A stretch of 64,000 bases of DNA from Aurelia coerulea. Its lineage: Eukaryota; Cnidaria; Scyphozoa; Semaeostomeae; Ulmaridae. Location of the stretch: assembly GCA_039566865.1 (NCBI GenBank), contig CM076959.1, positions 4,385,501 to 4,449,500 on the forward strand. Reading direction: 5' to 3'. Position numbers and translations under genes: made by a program. The notes under the pieces were generated by a model that saw only the letters and a program-made list of their open reading frames with translations, was not told the DNA's origin and searched no databases. Positions 1 to 11,857 of the stretch are shown in pieces. Positions within the stretch are counted from its first letter, which is position 1. Each line of letters opens with the position of its first letter.

Positions 1-147
1 TGTCAACATATTTTTATAAAACTCCACGAGTCGTTGCAAAATAAATTAGCATCAGAAAGTCAGAAAATTTCAGGGCCATAATTGTTCTCCTGACAGAGTT
101 ATAACGAAGAGTTTACTAAGAAGTAGGGTTAAAAGACATTTTTTCAG

Positions 148-600
148 TTATGTGCCATAAGTGTCATGATTCATGTCCAGGGCAGCGATGAGGCTAACAT
201 TACACCTCAGATAATCAGTCAAATCAATTATGTACACGAGAAAGAAAAAGGGCCCAAGGATTGAACCCTGAGGAACACCAGCTGTAATATTTTCCCAATG
301 TGATACTTTGGCGTTTAGGACAGTACGCTTACGATCAGCTAAAGAAGTTTTCATCTAATGAAAGCAGCTGACCAGAAACCCCAACTTGATGCAGCTTGAA
401 AATCAGACCCTCGTGCCAAACCCCATCAAATGCCTAGATATACCAAGCGCACATTTAGAAGTGGTCAAAAGCTTCAAAGACAGTATGAACAATGGTTACC
501 AACTGATTTATAGTTGAATCACCGGGGCGGAGTCCCGATTGATTTGGATTAAGTAAGCCATGTAAGTTTAGATGCTCGTAAAGAGTATCAAAATCAACTT
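148..600 (-). pseudogene. LINE reverse transcriptase fragment
   Basis: Reverse-strand translation gives the middle of a non-LTR retrotransposon reverse transcriptase. A finger/palm motif NQSGLRPGDST lies near 549-517, and the palm motif GVPQGSILGP near 279-250 is followed by FFFLVYIIDL. The catalytic [YF]ADD box that should follow is degraded to AALD near 180. Stops and frame changes between about 360 and 500 break the frame, and both ends of the element are missing. This is a dead 5'- and 3'-truncated copy. The family (CR1/Jockey-like) is inferred from motif style only. Confidence 0.85.
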
Positions 601-662
601 CTCAGCCATTCTCCCAAAAAGTGGCAAGAGTGAAATGTGGCGATAATTTTTCTACAAATTTG

Positions 663-1674
663 CAGGGACCGTGCAGCCGTTCGGCTAAGGAGCTAAAGCC
701 CCCCCCCACTTTTTTCAAAGTTGGGTCTAAAAAATTTCACAAATATGGAATTTTCAATATTTTCATACACACAACTGCCACATTTGCTGAGAGACCTTCT
801 CAATGGCTAGATAAATATATGAAGCAAGCAAATCTCAACAATCTAGCGATACTGAACTTTCATAAACAACGAGGAAACACGATGTCCTTCTTAGAAATTG
901 CTAACGATTTGGTTAAAAATTAGAATAGGCATCCAACTTTGGCATGTTTTCTCTGACAGCTCTTCAGTACATGTTCTTTTTATAAGAAACTGGTTTATAA
1001 GAAACTAGTACTACGATGACCAAAAATTTAAGAAACTCTAGTACTGCTCTCGTGAACAGTTAAGAATCTCTTAAAATTCAATTTCTGTATTCAGTCTCTT
1101 TTATTCTATGTCTCTATAACACAGGTACCTTCATCTTTTTTTAAGTTTTAACTGCAAAAATTGGTATTTTTTGCCTGAATGTGCATGGCTTATTCGTGAT
1201 GACAGTGTCAATGTAAAATGGAAGCCATTTATCGAGAAGAAGCCTCAAATTTGAACAGTATCGCAATTTTAAGCCCAAAAAATAAGAAACTAATTAAGAA
1301 ACTTTTACTACTAAAACATCGAAATGTTCATGTGAAATTAAGAAACTTTTAGTACTAAGTGCTGATCCAAGTTTCTTATATAAAAAAAACGTGTAGTAAT
1401 GGTTTTTATGAGAAGAAATGCTTTGCTGTTAATTTTTTGGTTGTAACCATGTGTCTCTTTTCATGGTAATTGAAATTTTTTTTGAACCAAACTGCATACA
1501 GTATAAATATTGACGTATTAAGAGGCAATTCTTTTATTGAAAAGGGCTTTTTCCGACGTTCTAAAGGGCGTGATATCAAAACGTTTTCTCGGGGCAAGCC
1601 CCCGGACCCCCATTTTTGCTCTCTTCGCTCACCGTTCAGCCCCCCCTCATTTTGAAACCGCTGCGCGGTCCCTG
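663..1674. mobile_element. hAT-type non-autonomous DNA transposon
   Basis: The left end reads CAGGGACCGTGCAG and the right end is its inverted repeat CTGCGCGGTCCCTG (13 of 14 bases agree). Both ends are followed inward by C/G runs. The flanking octamers CAAATTTG at 655-662 and 1675-1682 are identical. An 8-bp duplication with CAG...CTG termini is the hAT signature. The 1,012-bp interior has no transposase-like ORF and is A/T-rich. It contains several copies of AAGAAACT followed by TAGTA or a similar string. The short ORFs inside look spurious. Confidence 0.85.
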
Positions 1675-1682
1675 CAAATTTG

Positions 1683-2261
1683 TACTACTTCTTTTATGTA
1701 CTGGAACTACATTTGCTTGTTTTCAAACTTTAAGGAAGATGCCTGTAACCAAGCAAGTTTTAGATATTATTCGTAGCGGTAGTAAAATTGCATGATCGCA
1801 AATTTTAATCATACGTGCAGAAATATCTTCCCAACGGTGCGCTTTGCTTGGATTTAATGACCGAATAATCCTTAGTCTCTTCTCTTCGGATATTTGGAAA
1901 TATTTCTATAAAGGGTGGGACAAATGGTGGAACTTTGGATTGTATCTTCCCACCAGTTTTTTAGGGTGGCACACTGGAGCATGAAATAATCGTTAAATAT
2001 TGGCGCCTTATCAGTAAAATCTAGAACAAAGATGTCACTTGCCACTTATATCCGAGCAATCGTAGAAGATATGAATGTTTGGTTTGCTCCTTAAGTGAAG
2101 TACAATGATCTATGTCCAAACAGCACTCCTCATTTTCAAAACATATGAAAATCTCGTGGGATATCACCTTTCAAAAAACTGCAAAATCAACTTATTGTTT
2201 ACCTTTTAACGACGCAGCCCCATTAAATGTCCCCAGCAAGTGTGCTAACTGTCGATACATA
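1683..2261. other. Unassigned intergenic sequence
   Basis: A/T-rich sequence with no ORF, repeat family or RNA gene that I can recognise. A degenerate relative of the following 26-bp repeat (ATGTCCCCAGCAAGTGTG) sits at about 2227-2244. Confidence 0.5.
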
Positions 2262-2495
2262 GAGTGTCCCAAGAAAATGTGTGCATTGAATGTCCCCAGA
2301 AAGTGCGTACACTGAGTGTCCCCAGAAAGTGTGTACATCGAGTGTCCCCAGAAAGTGTGTATATTGAGTGTCCCCAGAAAGTGTGTACATTGAGTGTCCC
2401 CAGAAAGTGTGTACACAAAGTGTCCCCAGAAAGTGTGTAAATTGAATGTCCCCAGAAAGTGTGTATACTGAGTGTCCCCAGAAAGTGTGTACATT
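2262..2495. repeat. 26-bp minisatellite, nine copies
   Basis: Nine head-to-tail copies of a 26-bp unit with core GTGTCCCCAGAAAGTGTGTA. The first copy and the outer copies carry most substitutions. Two overlapping reverse-strand ORFs across it are a by-product of the stop-free repeat. Because 26 is not a multiple of 3, consecutive copies are read in different frames, which argues against a coding role. Confidence 0.95.
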
Positions 2496-2857
2496 TAGAG
2501 TTCACATATTTTATGTTCATTGAGCAATATGGAAGCAGAAATGGGGTTAACTCTCATGATAATTCATTCACGTAGTCTTTAGAATGGTATTTCTAACCAA
2601 GAAATCCTGTTCTGAAAATATGTCCCCACAAGGTTGATCTAAAACGAACAGACCCCACAATGTGGATACACAAATTTTGATCACGTGTGTAATACCATTA
2701 AATTGAATGCAAGGTCATTCCCTTTGTTTTCCTTTGACCCGTTCTCAATGGCTACTTACTGTTGTTGAGTTATACTCAAAAATCAGTGGTCCCCACAACG
2801 TATGCCCAGGGTGATAGTCCCCACAACTATGGTCATGTCAGTATGTATGTATGTATG

Positions 2858-2889
<32 letters not shown>

Positions 2890-3235
2890 ATTTCGCCATC
2901 AAAATAAAAATGAAAAATAACAGATTCAGAAAAAAGATCTAATTACAATATTTACCAGTTTGAAAAGTTACAGGCAAAAGTTACATATCTAATTTAAAAT
3001 CTAATTTAATAAAAACACCCCATGGTTAAAGATGGCAGGGATAGCATTAAAAGGTCAATGCGACCTTGTTTCCATAATGGTCCCTCCAGGAGTGCCCTTT
3101 GCAATTAAGAGAAAGAAAAATTAGCGAGATAAACAGGGAAAGTTTTCATGAAAAACAGAAATTTATCTAGACCGGAAATAAAGCCTTTCTTAAGGATGAT
3201 AAGTAAGCATGTCTGTAGGTTGTTTTTAGATTCAT
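2496..3235. repeat. Intergenic region with (GTAT)n microsatellite
   Basis: The tetranucleotide run GTAT occupies 2841-2887. Before it, three dispersed CCCCACAA strings (near 2624, 2653 and 2791) and TCCCCACAACTATGG at 2818 resemble a diverged cousin of the preceding minisatellite. Nothing coding is seen. Confidence 0.7.
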
Positions 3236-6200
3236 TTGAGCCACCTTCATCCTATGAAAATCTGCGCTATATAAGTAATTAGTTTCTTATTTTATGATGT
3301 CTGAGAAATTTTGCTAAGTAATACTGCATAGTCATCAAGATACAGAAAACAGATTCATGTACTATTAAAATGTTTATACCATATAATTATTGTTCCAGGC
3401 TCTTTCTCTTTCTGGTGCCTCGTAGTATTTATCCATTCCTCATGCAGATAAGGTTCTGGTCTATTTAATTCGATATATCTCTGAAAACAATTTGATTTTG
3501 AAAAATCCTTCGATAAAAATATTTCATTGGATTTCTATGCAAGCCTATTATTTTTTGTAAATAGCGAATATTGCTTTTATTCTTTGATGAGACATAGTGA
3601 CATCTGTTCCTTTAAATCTTTTCTTCAGGAAATTCGTGAAAAACAGATACCTCAAGGTTAGTTTCTGCGCTTCTTCTTTTCTATTTCTAATTATCGAAAG
3701 GCTCACTCCCAGAATAAGTGTAAGGAAACTAAACTTTCTTGCCTTAATGTAACAAAAGACAGTAACATGTAACATGTGTAAAAAAATGGCTTACAATCTG
3801 ATCCGTTCGTTATAAAAAAGATGACGAAAGAGAGAATATTGTAGAATATTACTGGCTGCATGGATTGGGCAGACTGATAGAAATCTTTTTAAAATAAATA
3901 TCTGGGGAAAAAATCTAATGCCAATGAACTGTAATGGCAGTTCTGATCTCCCTGTGATGATTTATATCGAGTTGATAATAATTGTTGGTTTTTTCTTTAC
4001 AGAAAAGGAGCACGTGCTAATGAAGGTATGTTTTTTAATTTTGATTGAGATAACTTTATTGGACTTTTTTTTATCTCATGTAAAGATTTGGTGGCTAATA
4101 TAATTTTTCAAGATCAATAGACCTTTTGAAAGAAGTCTGGGAGATGAAAATTCCGATAGATTACATTAAATAGTACTACTATTCAAAGAATATTTGCAGA
4201 AAATTGGCGATCTTGATAGAATCAGTTCCTGAAAATGGTTTCCCTCCCTGTTTTTTGACAAAAAGCTTTTATAAACTGCTTGGTTCGCATCATGATAAGT
4301 AGCAGTAAAAATTCATAGAGTTTCCCGGTCGTAATTGAGGCTTCAAGCTGAGCATACAGGGATCATACATTGTTTTGATATAAAATTCCTAATAATGATA
4401 ACGATCTGACTGCTCTATTTTGGGGAAGAAAAGAAAATATTTTTGCAGTTCAAAGTTTGCAGTCATCCACATTGAAGAGATTCAATTCAAATCCCAAAAT
4501 GATCCCAATTATCGTATTTCATCGCATTTCATCGGAATTCTAGATCTATAATCAATGAGTATTATTTCCGTCTCATTTTTCAGATCATCTAAAAATTTGT
4601 ATGACAAAAAGTCTCACTAGAAAATTTCATATGGACAATTTAAGCAATTTAGAGATCGTTAGGAATTCTAAAGCGCATTTCAAGTTGCTGTTGCGTGTCA
4701 ACGGTGGTAATGGGGCATTGTTGGTTTTTCCAAAGATGTATATTTGAGCCACCTTCATCCTTTGAACATCTGCGCTATATAAGTAATTAGTTTCTTATTT
4801 TATGATGTCTGAGAAATTTTGCTAAGTAATACTGCATAGTCATCAAGATGCAGAAAACAGATTCATGTACTATTAAAATGTTTATACCATATAGTTATTG
4901 TTCCAGGCTCTTTCTCTTTCTGGTGCCTCGTAGTATTTATCCATTCCTCATGCAGATAAGGTTCTGGTCTATTTAATTCGATATATCTCTGAAAACAATT
5001 TGATTTTGAAAAATCCTTCGATAAAAATATTTCATTGGATTTCTATGCAAGCCTATTATTTTTTGTAAATAGCGAATATTGCTTTTATTCTTTGATGAGA
5101 CATAGTGACATCTGTTCCTTTAAATCTTTTCTTCAGGAAATTCGTGATAAAAAGATACCTCAAGGTTAGTTTCTGCGCTTCTTCTTTTCTATTTCTAATT
5201 ATCGAAAGGCTCACTCCCAGAATAAGTGTAAGGAAACTAAACTTTCTTGCCTTAATGTAACAAAAGACAGTAACATGTAACATGTGTAAAAAAATGGCTT
5301 ACAATCTGATCCGTTCGTTATAAAATAACATGACGAAAGAGAGAATATTGTAGAATATTACTGGCTGCATGGATTGGGCAGACTGATAGAAATCTTTTTA
5401 AAATAAATATCTGGGGAAAAAATCTAATGCCAATGAACTGTAATGGCAGTTCTGATCTCCCTGTGATGATTTATATCGAGTTGATAATAATTGTTGGTTT
5501 TTTCTTTACAGAAAAGGAGCACGTGCTAATGAAGGTATGTTTTTTAATTTTGATTGAGATAACTTTATTGGACTTTTTTTTATCTCATGTAAAGATTTGG
5601 TGGCTAATATAATTTTTCAAGATCAATAGACCTTTTGAAAGAAGTCTGGGAGATGAAAATTCCGATAGATTACATTAAATAGTACTACTATTCAAAGAAT
5701 ATTTGCAGAAAATTGGCGATCTTGATAGAATCAGTTCCTGAAAATGGTTTCCCTCCCTGTTTTTTGACAAAAAGCTTTTATAAACTGCTTGGTTCGCATC
5801 ATGATAAGTAGCAGTAAAAATTCATAGAGTTTCCCGGTCGTAATTGAGGCTTCAAGCTGAGCATACAGGGATCATACATTGTTTTGATATAAAATTCCTA
5901 ATAATGATAACGATCTGACTGCTCTATTTTGGGGAAGAAAAGAAAATCTTTTTGCAGTTCAAAGTTTGCAGTCATCCACATTGAAGAGATTCAAATCAAA
6001 TCCCAAAATGATCCCAATTATCGTATTTCATCGCATTTCATCGGAATTCTAGATCTATAATCAATGAGTATTATTTCCGTCTCATTTTTCAGATCATCTA
6101 AAAATTTGTATGACAAAAAGTCTCACTAGAAAATTTCATATGGACAATTTAAGCAATTTAGAGATCGTTAGGAATTCTAAAGCGCATTTCAAGTTGCTGT

Positions 6201-8667
6201 TGCGTGTCAACGGTGGTAATGGGGCATTGTTGGTTTTTCCAAAGATGTCCATTTGAGCCACCTTCATCCTATGAATATCTGCGCTATATAAGTAATTAGT
6301 TTCTTATTTTATGATGTCTGAGAAATTTTGCTAAGTAATACTGCATAGTCATCAAGATACAGAAAACAGATTCATGTACTATTAAAATGTTTATACCATA
6401 TAGTTATTGTTCCAGGCTCTTTCTCTTTCTGGTGCCTCGTAGTATTTATCCATTCCTCATGCAGATAAGGTTCTGGTCTATTTAATTCGATATATCTCTG
6501 AAAACAATTTGATTTTGAAAAATCCTTCGATAAAAATATTTCATTGGATTTCTATGCAAGCCTATTATTTTTTGTAAATAGCGAATATTGCTTTTATTCT
6601 TTGATGAGACATAGTGACATCTGTTCCTTTAAATCTTTTCTTCAGGAAATTCGTGAAAAAAAGATACCTCAAGGTTAGTTTCTGCGCTTCTTCTTTTCTA
6701 TTTCTAATCATGGAAAGGCTCACTCCCAGAATAAGTGTAAGGAAACTAAACTTTCTTGCCTTAATGTAACAAAAGACAGTAACATGTAACATGTGTAAAA
6801 AAATGGCTTACAATCTGATCCGTTCGTTATAAAATAACATGACGAAAGAGAGAATATTGTAGAATATTACTGGCTGCATGGATTGGGCAGACTGATAGAA
6901 ATCTTTTTAAAATAAATATCTGGGGAAAAATCCAAAGCAAAAGAACTGTAATGGCAGTTCTGATCTCCCTGTGATGATTTATATCGAGTTGATAATAATA
7001 GTTGGTTTTTTCTTTACAGATAAGGAGCACGTGCTAATGAAGGTATGTTTTTTAATTTTGATTGAGATATCTTTATTGGACTTTTTTTTATCTCATGTAA
7101 AGATTTGGTGGCTAATATCATTTTTCAAGATCAATAGACGTTTTGAAAGAAGTCTGGGAGATGAAAATTACGATAGATTACATCAAATAGTACTACTATG
7201 CAAAGAATATTTGCAGAAAATTGGCGATTTTGATAGAATCAGGTCCTGAAAATGGTTTCCCTCCCTCTTTTTTGTCAAAAAGTTTTTATAAACTGCTTGG
7301 TTCGCTTCATGATAAGTAGCAGTAAAAATTCATAGAGTTTCCCGGTCGTAATTGAGGCTTCAAGCTGAGCATACAGGGATCATACATTGTTTTGATATAA
7401 AATTCCTAATAATGATAACGATCTGACTGCTCTATTTTGGGGAAGAAAAGAAAATCTTTTTGCAGTTCAAAGTTTGCAGTCATCCACATTGAAGAGATTC
7501 AAATCAAATCCCAAAATGATCCCAATTATCGTATTTCATCGCATTTCATCGGAATTCTAGATCTATAATCAATGAGTATTATTTCCGTCTCATATTTCAG
7601 ATCATTTAAAAAATTGTATGACAAAAAGTCTCACTAGAAAATTTCATATGGACAATTTAAGCAATTTAGAGATCGTTAGGAATTCTAAAGCGCATTTCAA
7701 GTTACTGTTGCGTGTCAACGGTGGTAATGGGGCATTGTTGGTTTTTCCAAAGATGTCCATTTGAGCCACCTTCATCCTATGAAAATCTGCGCTATATAAG
7801 TAATTAGTTTCTTATTTTATGATGTCTGAGAAATTTTGCTAAGTAATACTGCATAGTCATCAAGATACAGAAAACAGATTCATGTACTATTAAAATGTTT
7901 ATACCATATAATTATTGTTCCAGGCTCTTTCTCTTTCTGGTGCCTCGTAGTTTTTATCCATTCCTCATGCAGATAAGGTTCTGGTCTATTTAATTCGATA
8001 TATCTCTGAAAACAATTTGATTTTGAAAAATCCTTCGATAAAAATATTTCATTGATTTTCTATGCAAGCCTATTATTTGTTGTAAATAGCGAATATTGCT
8101 TTTATTCTTTGATGAGACATAGTGACAACTGTTCCTTTTAATCTTTTCTTCAGGAAATTCGTGATAAAAAGATACCTCAAGGTTAGTTTCTGCGCTTCTT
8201 CTTTTCTATTTCTAATTATCGAAAGGCTCACTCCCAGAATAAGTGTAAGGTAACTAAATTTCGTTGCCTTGATGTAACAAAAGACAGTAAAATGTAATAT
8301 GTGTAAAAAAAACGTCTTACAATCTGATCCGTTCTTTAAAAAAAAGAATAATGAAAGAAAGAATATGATAGAAGTATTACTGGCTGCATGGATAGGGCAG
8401 ACTGATAGAAATCTTTTTAAAATAAATATCTGGGGAAAAATCTAAAGCCAAAGAACTGTAATGGCAGTTCTGATCTCCCTGTGATGATTTATATCGAGTT
8501 GATAATAATAGTTGGTTTTTTCTTTACAGATAAGGAGCACGTGCTAATGAAGGTATGTTTTTTAATTTTGATTGAGATATCTTTATTGGACTTTTTTGTC
8601 TCATGTAAAGATTTGGTGGCTATTATAATTTTTCAAAATCAGTAGACCTTTTGAAAGAAGTCTGGGA
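3236..8667. repeat. 1,508-bp tandem repeat, about 3.6 copies
   Basis: The anchor TTGAGCCACCTTCATCC starts at 3236, 4744, 6253 and 7761, giving a period of 1,508-1,509 bp. The fourth copy stops about 904 bp in, at roughly 8667, where the sequence switches to unrelated DNA. Copies differ by scattered substitutions and small indels only. Copies 1-2 and copies 3-4 share variants (for example AGAAAAGGAG versus AGATAAGGAG after the TTTCTTTAC tract), which suggests stepwise duplication. Each unit gives a reverse-strand 75-codon ORF or a decayed version of it, with no recognisable domain; I do not call it a gene. Each unit also has a splice-acceptor-like and donor-like pair around a 23-nt block (4003-4025, 5512-5534, 7020-7042, 8530-8552). 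Confidence 0.95.
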
Positions 8668-8965
8668 TTCATAAGCTGAAACAGTGTAGTTCTTCCATAC
8701 AGTTGTAGTTCTGTCCATAGTATTCCAGTGTAGTTCTTCCAAGAAATTCCATTTGCAAAATATCGTTCAATTCTAATTCTTTTCTGAATAGCTAGGGGGC
8801 TTCTTATATATTTAGTTGTATTTTAGTTAATCTCCTTCATGTTGGCCCTGGGGTAGTCATGATATTTTGCTCCCCTTTTCTCTTATCCAAACTTTTCTAA
8901 AGTGTCGAAAACAGCGAATTGTTCTGAATGGTTAATGTTCTAATTGAGGGGACATTTAACCAAGA
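8668..8965. other. Junction region with small direct repeats
   Basis: Just after the tandem array the string CAGTGTAGTTCTTCCA occurs twice (near 8682 and 8728). Nothing else is recognised. Confidence 0.4.
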
Positions 8966-9970
8966 GCACCCAATGGCTCTATCTTAGGACTATTATTCTT
9001 TCTCGTGTGTATAAATGATCTCACTGCAGATTTGAAATGCAATGTTAAACTTTTTGCTGATGATGCGTCCTTGTTTACGGTTGCCCGAGAAGCTAACAAA
9101 GCTGCACAACAGCTGAACCTTGACCTATAACTGATAAGGCAGTAGGCCCATGATTGGAGGATGTCTTTTAATCCCGATCCACAAAATCAAGCCGTTGAAG
9201 TACTATTTCCAAGGAAAAGAAATGAAATAGATCATCTAGTGATCCTCTTTAACACCTTATCTGCTGCACTTGCCGTAACAGGAACATGGAGAGGATCATC
9301 ACGAGAAAAACTGTATGCAGAGCTTGGCTGGGAGTCACTAAGTTCCCGTAGATGGAGTAGAAGCCTTACTTTATTCTATAAGATCATAATTAACCTCATT
9401 CCGTTGTATACAAAGAAGCCAATCCCATCTTCTTCAGCAGCCAAACTATTCTCTTCGCAACCAGGATGTTATGGGCGAATAAGGGCAAGAATAGAGAAAT
9501 TTTTGTCAAGTTTCTATGCCAATTGCATCTATGAATGGAATAAACTTGATCCAGCAATCAGACTTGGACCTTCTGTCTCTGTCTTTTAGAAAAAAGCTTC
9601 TGTCAATGATTCGTCTCAATGCAAAGTCTGTTTTCTGTATTCACGACCGAATAGGCTTAGGTTATCTTATAAAAATAAGGGTCGGTCTCAGTAAATGGAA
9701 TTTTCACAAATTCAAGAACAATTTTAGGGATACAGTGAACCCAATGTGCCCAAAGAATGGTGGCATTGAGGATACAGATCAAGTTTTGTTGCTTTGCTCT
9801 TCTTTCAACATTCAACGACAAACTCTTCTCGCTAGAGTTTCAGAATTATTGCGACCATTTGTCCAAATCGACACCCTTCCAGATAATGTTCTAGCTCAAT
9901 ACTTATCATAAGGTAATGAAGAACTTTGTGGCGAAGTGAATAAAATGTACTCCAACATACTCTTAACCCT
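8966..9970 (+). pseudogene. LINE reverse transcriptase and C-terminal remnant
   Basis: Forward translation starts mid-palm (GSILGLLFFLVCIND), followed by LKCNVKLFADDASLFT, the catalytic box FADD, near 9030-9080. After an in-frame stop near 9130 and a return to frame at 9161 there is a deletion. The text then jumps to the C-terminal domain (GWESLSSRRWSRSL, YKIIINLIPLY, CIYEWNKLDP). A frameshift near 9585 moves the reading to the next frame, which carries FRDTVNPMCPKNGGIEDTDQ, a cysteine-containing tail typical of CR1-like ORF2 ends. At least three lesions make it non-functional. Confidence 0.85.
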
Positions 9971-10239
9971 ATCTATCTCACCTGGGACTTTTGAATCCGT
10001 CAATGCATATTTTGGTAACATATCGACGTCGACAGGAAAAACTGATATGTGATTGGCTAGACTGTCACTGCAAGTGGCTTGAGCCACTTTTATATGCTTA
10101 CATGCTTTTATATGCTTTTATGCTCACAAGTTTACAAACTGTTCCACCAATTAAGTCCGTCTCTGGGAGAATTTCCAAACATAATCTATTACTTACAACT
10201 TACGAAAACAAGTATTATGTGAGCTTCCTCAGAGTTCTC
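9971..10239. other. Unassigned sequence between LINE fragments
   Basis: It contains a short palindrome (AAGTGGCTTGAGCCACTT near 10072) and repeated TATATGCTT strings. No gene is supported. Confidence 0.4.
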
Positions 10240-10505
10240 ACGCGATAAAATATGGGATAAACTCCCTAAGATTTAGGAGAGCTATGCTGTGGAATACCCT
10301 AAACGATGATGCAAAGAATGTAGCTTCTGTTGAAGCTTTCAAAAAGGAAATTAAGACTTGGGATGGAACCAGTTGCCTTTGTATAATTTGTAAATAGACA
10401 CTGAATTCCTTTGATTAGCATGTATTACTTTTGCTTATTGTAAATAGTTGTTGTAAATTAGCTTTATTCTTTTAAAACTATGTAAATACCAACTTTAAAT
10501 AAATA
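10240..10505 (+). pseudogene. 3' end of a second LINE family
   Basis: The forward frame reads RFRRAMLWNTLNDDAKNVAS and then EAFKKEIKTW, ending at a stop near 10396. RFR.A..WN.L and F...[IL]K.W are the usual last residues of LINE ORF2 proteins. An A/T-rich 3' untranslated tail runs to about 10505. The expected simple-sequence tail (TGAAA)n is on the far side of the inserted mariner-type element (11152-11171), so the element was intact at this end before that insertion. Confidence 0.75.
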
Positions 10506-11149
10506 CCGGGTGAGCCAGAAAAAAGTTCCCACTTTTGAAAATTCATAGCATGAAGAGTACTGCACAGATTTGAATTGTTCAAATTCTAGATAAAAGCCAA
10601 AACATCAAAGTAGTTTTGTGATTTTTCTCGCTGTCTTACGAGCACGAGAAACGTAGGTAAATTCAAATATACAAAATTTCATGGTAGCAAAATAACTAAA
10701 AAAGGGCCTAAAACATTGATCAAATCACAGAATCACAGAGCACTCCTCACACAGAACAATAAAGAAAATGCAATTTCCCATGGGCGAGAGATATCCTCTG
10801 CACATTTATTGCCATGGGATTTAAAATTTTTGGCATTTGCATTTGTTTGAAATTCTATGTCTTATAACTCATGATAGAGATTAAATGCCCATTACGTATT
10901 GTTCTGTGCGAGGAGAGCATTAACGATTTGATCAATGTTTTATAGGTCCTTTTTCAGTCATTTTGTAACCATGAAATTTTTATAACGTTGAATTTACCTA
11001 AACCTCTAGTGCTGATAAGACAGCCAGAAAAATCACAAAAATACTTCGATATTTCGACTTTTAACTAGGATTTGAATAATCCAAATCTGTGAAGTACTCT
11101 TGGTGCTATGCATTTTCAAAAGTGGGAACTTTTTTTCTGGCTCACCCGG
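10506..11149. mobile_element. Mariner-type foldback MITE
   Basis: The termini CCGGGTGAGCCAGAAAAAA and their inverted copy at 11131-11149 are flanked by TA on both sides (10504-10505 and 11150-11151), the Tc1/mariner target. The inverted repeat is not limited to the ends. Outer blocks (10506-10600 against about 11055-11149) and inner blocks (for example CACAGAACAATA against TATTGTTCTGTG) pair in the same order, so almost the whole 644 bp can fold into one imperfect hairpin with a short loop near 10800-10860. It has no coding potential. Confidence 0.85.
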
Positions 11150-11159
11150 TATATGAAAT

Positions 11160-11333
11160 GAAATGAAATGATTTGCTGCGAGCATTTGGACATATCGATC
11201 TTTCAAATGAGATTCTGACGCAACTTTTATTATATGGTGATAAATACCTTCCAACAGACCTCAACAGAAATATACTCGAGTTAACTCTACATTACATCTA
11301 CGCAACTTGTCGCTATCACCGCAAATCTAGTTA
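11160..11333 (+). pseudogene. LINE ORF2 C-terminal scrap
   Basis: Forward translation DLLRAFGHIDLSNEILTQLL followed by LYGDKYLPTDLNRNILE, ending at TAA at 11331-11333. It parallels the tail of the LINE at 8966-9970 (ELLRPFVQIDTLPDNVLAQY), so it is the last 57 or so codons of another copy of that family. Confidence 0.6.
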
Positions 11334-11857
11334 AACGTCACTAAACCACTAAGACCATTTTTGTAAAGTTTCTTGTCGTAGAGTGCTATCCATATATTCG
11401 TTTTACATATACACTCTGGAAGAACAGCACATTTTTTTTAGATCTTATTTCATTATTTATAGTAGAAAGAACTGTATTAGGTTTTTAGCTGAAGGGGTTT
11501 CGTGTATAAATAATAATAATGTATGTAATGTATAAACTGCGTCGGGTGTCTGCAAACCACGAAACCAGAAAATCACGAAACGAAACAGCGAAATAGCGAA
11601 ACGAAATGGGAAAACAGCAAAACAGAAAAATTAGAGTTATACGAGTTTGTAAAAGGTTAGCTACAAATTACAAATTTCACCACCAAAAAATTAAATGTGC
11701 ACAGTAAAAAATGTGTTGTCGTTTCCTTTCATCGCCCGAGTTTTCTGTGCGCAGGCTAGCAATAGCCTTATGCAATTATCAATAAAACGTTGGACCCAAC
11801 AATTTTGTAATTAATTTAGGAATTTTTTCACGTATTAATTTGAATAGGGGTTGGTGA
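11334..11857. other. A/T-rich intergenic sequence
   Basis: Around 11560-11630 there is an irregular repeat of CGAAAC/CGAAAT units (a GAAACAGCGAAATAGCGAAA pattern). A similar pattern recurs at 47000-47080. No gene is seen. Confidence 0.5.

Noticed and set aside
621..923. 100-codon forward ORF at the left edge of the hAT element
   Set aside because: It crosses the transposon end and target duplication and has no recognisable features.
2262..2495. CRISPR-like array
   Set aside because: There are no unique spacers between repeats, and the setting is eukaryotic.
2192..2520. Two reverse ORFs with THFLGTL/TFWGHS repeats
   Set aside because: Translation of the 26-bp minisatellite; the period shifts frame every unit.
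3548..3775. 75-codon reverse ORF recurring at 5056 and 6565
   Set aside because: It recurs only because the 1,508-bp unit is repeated. The fourth copy is broken and no domain or start context supports a gene.
8966..11333. A single LINE running from the RT at 8966 to the stop at 11333
   Set aside because: Three different C-terminal ends (about 9965, 10396 and 11333) are present, so at least three fragments are juxtaposed.
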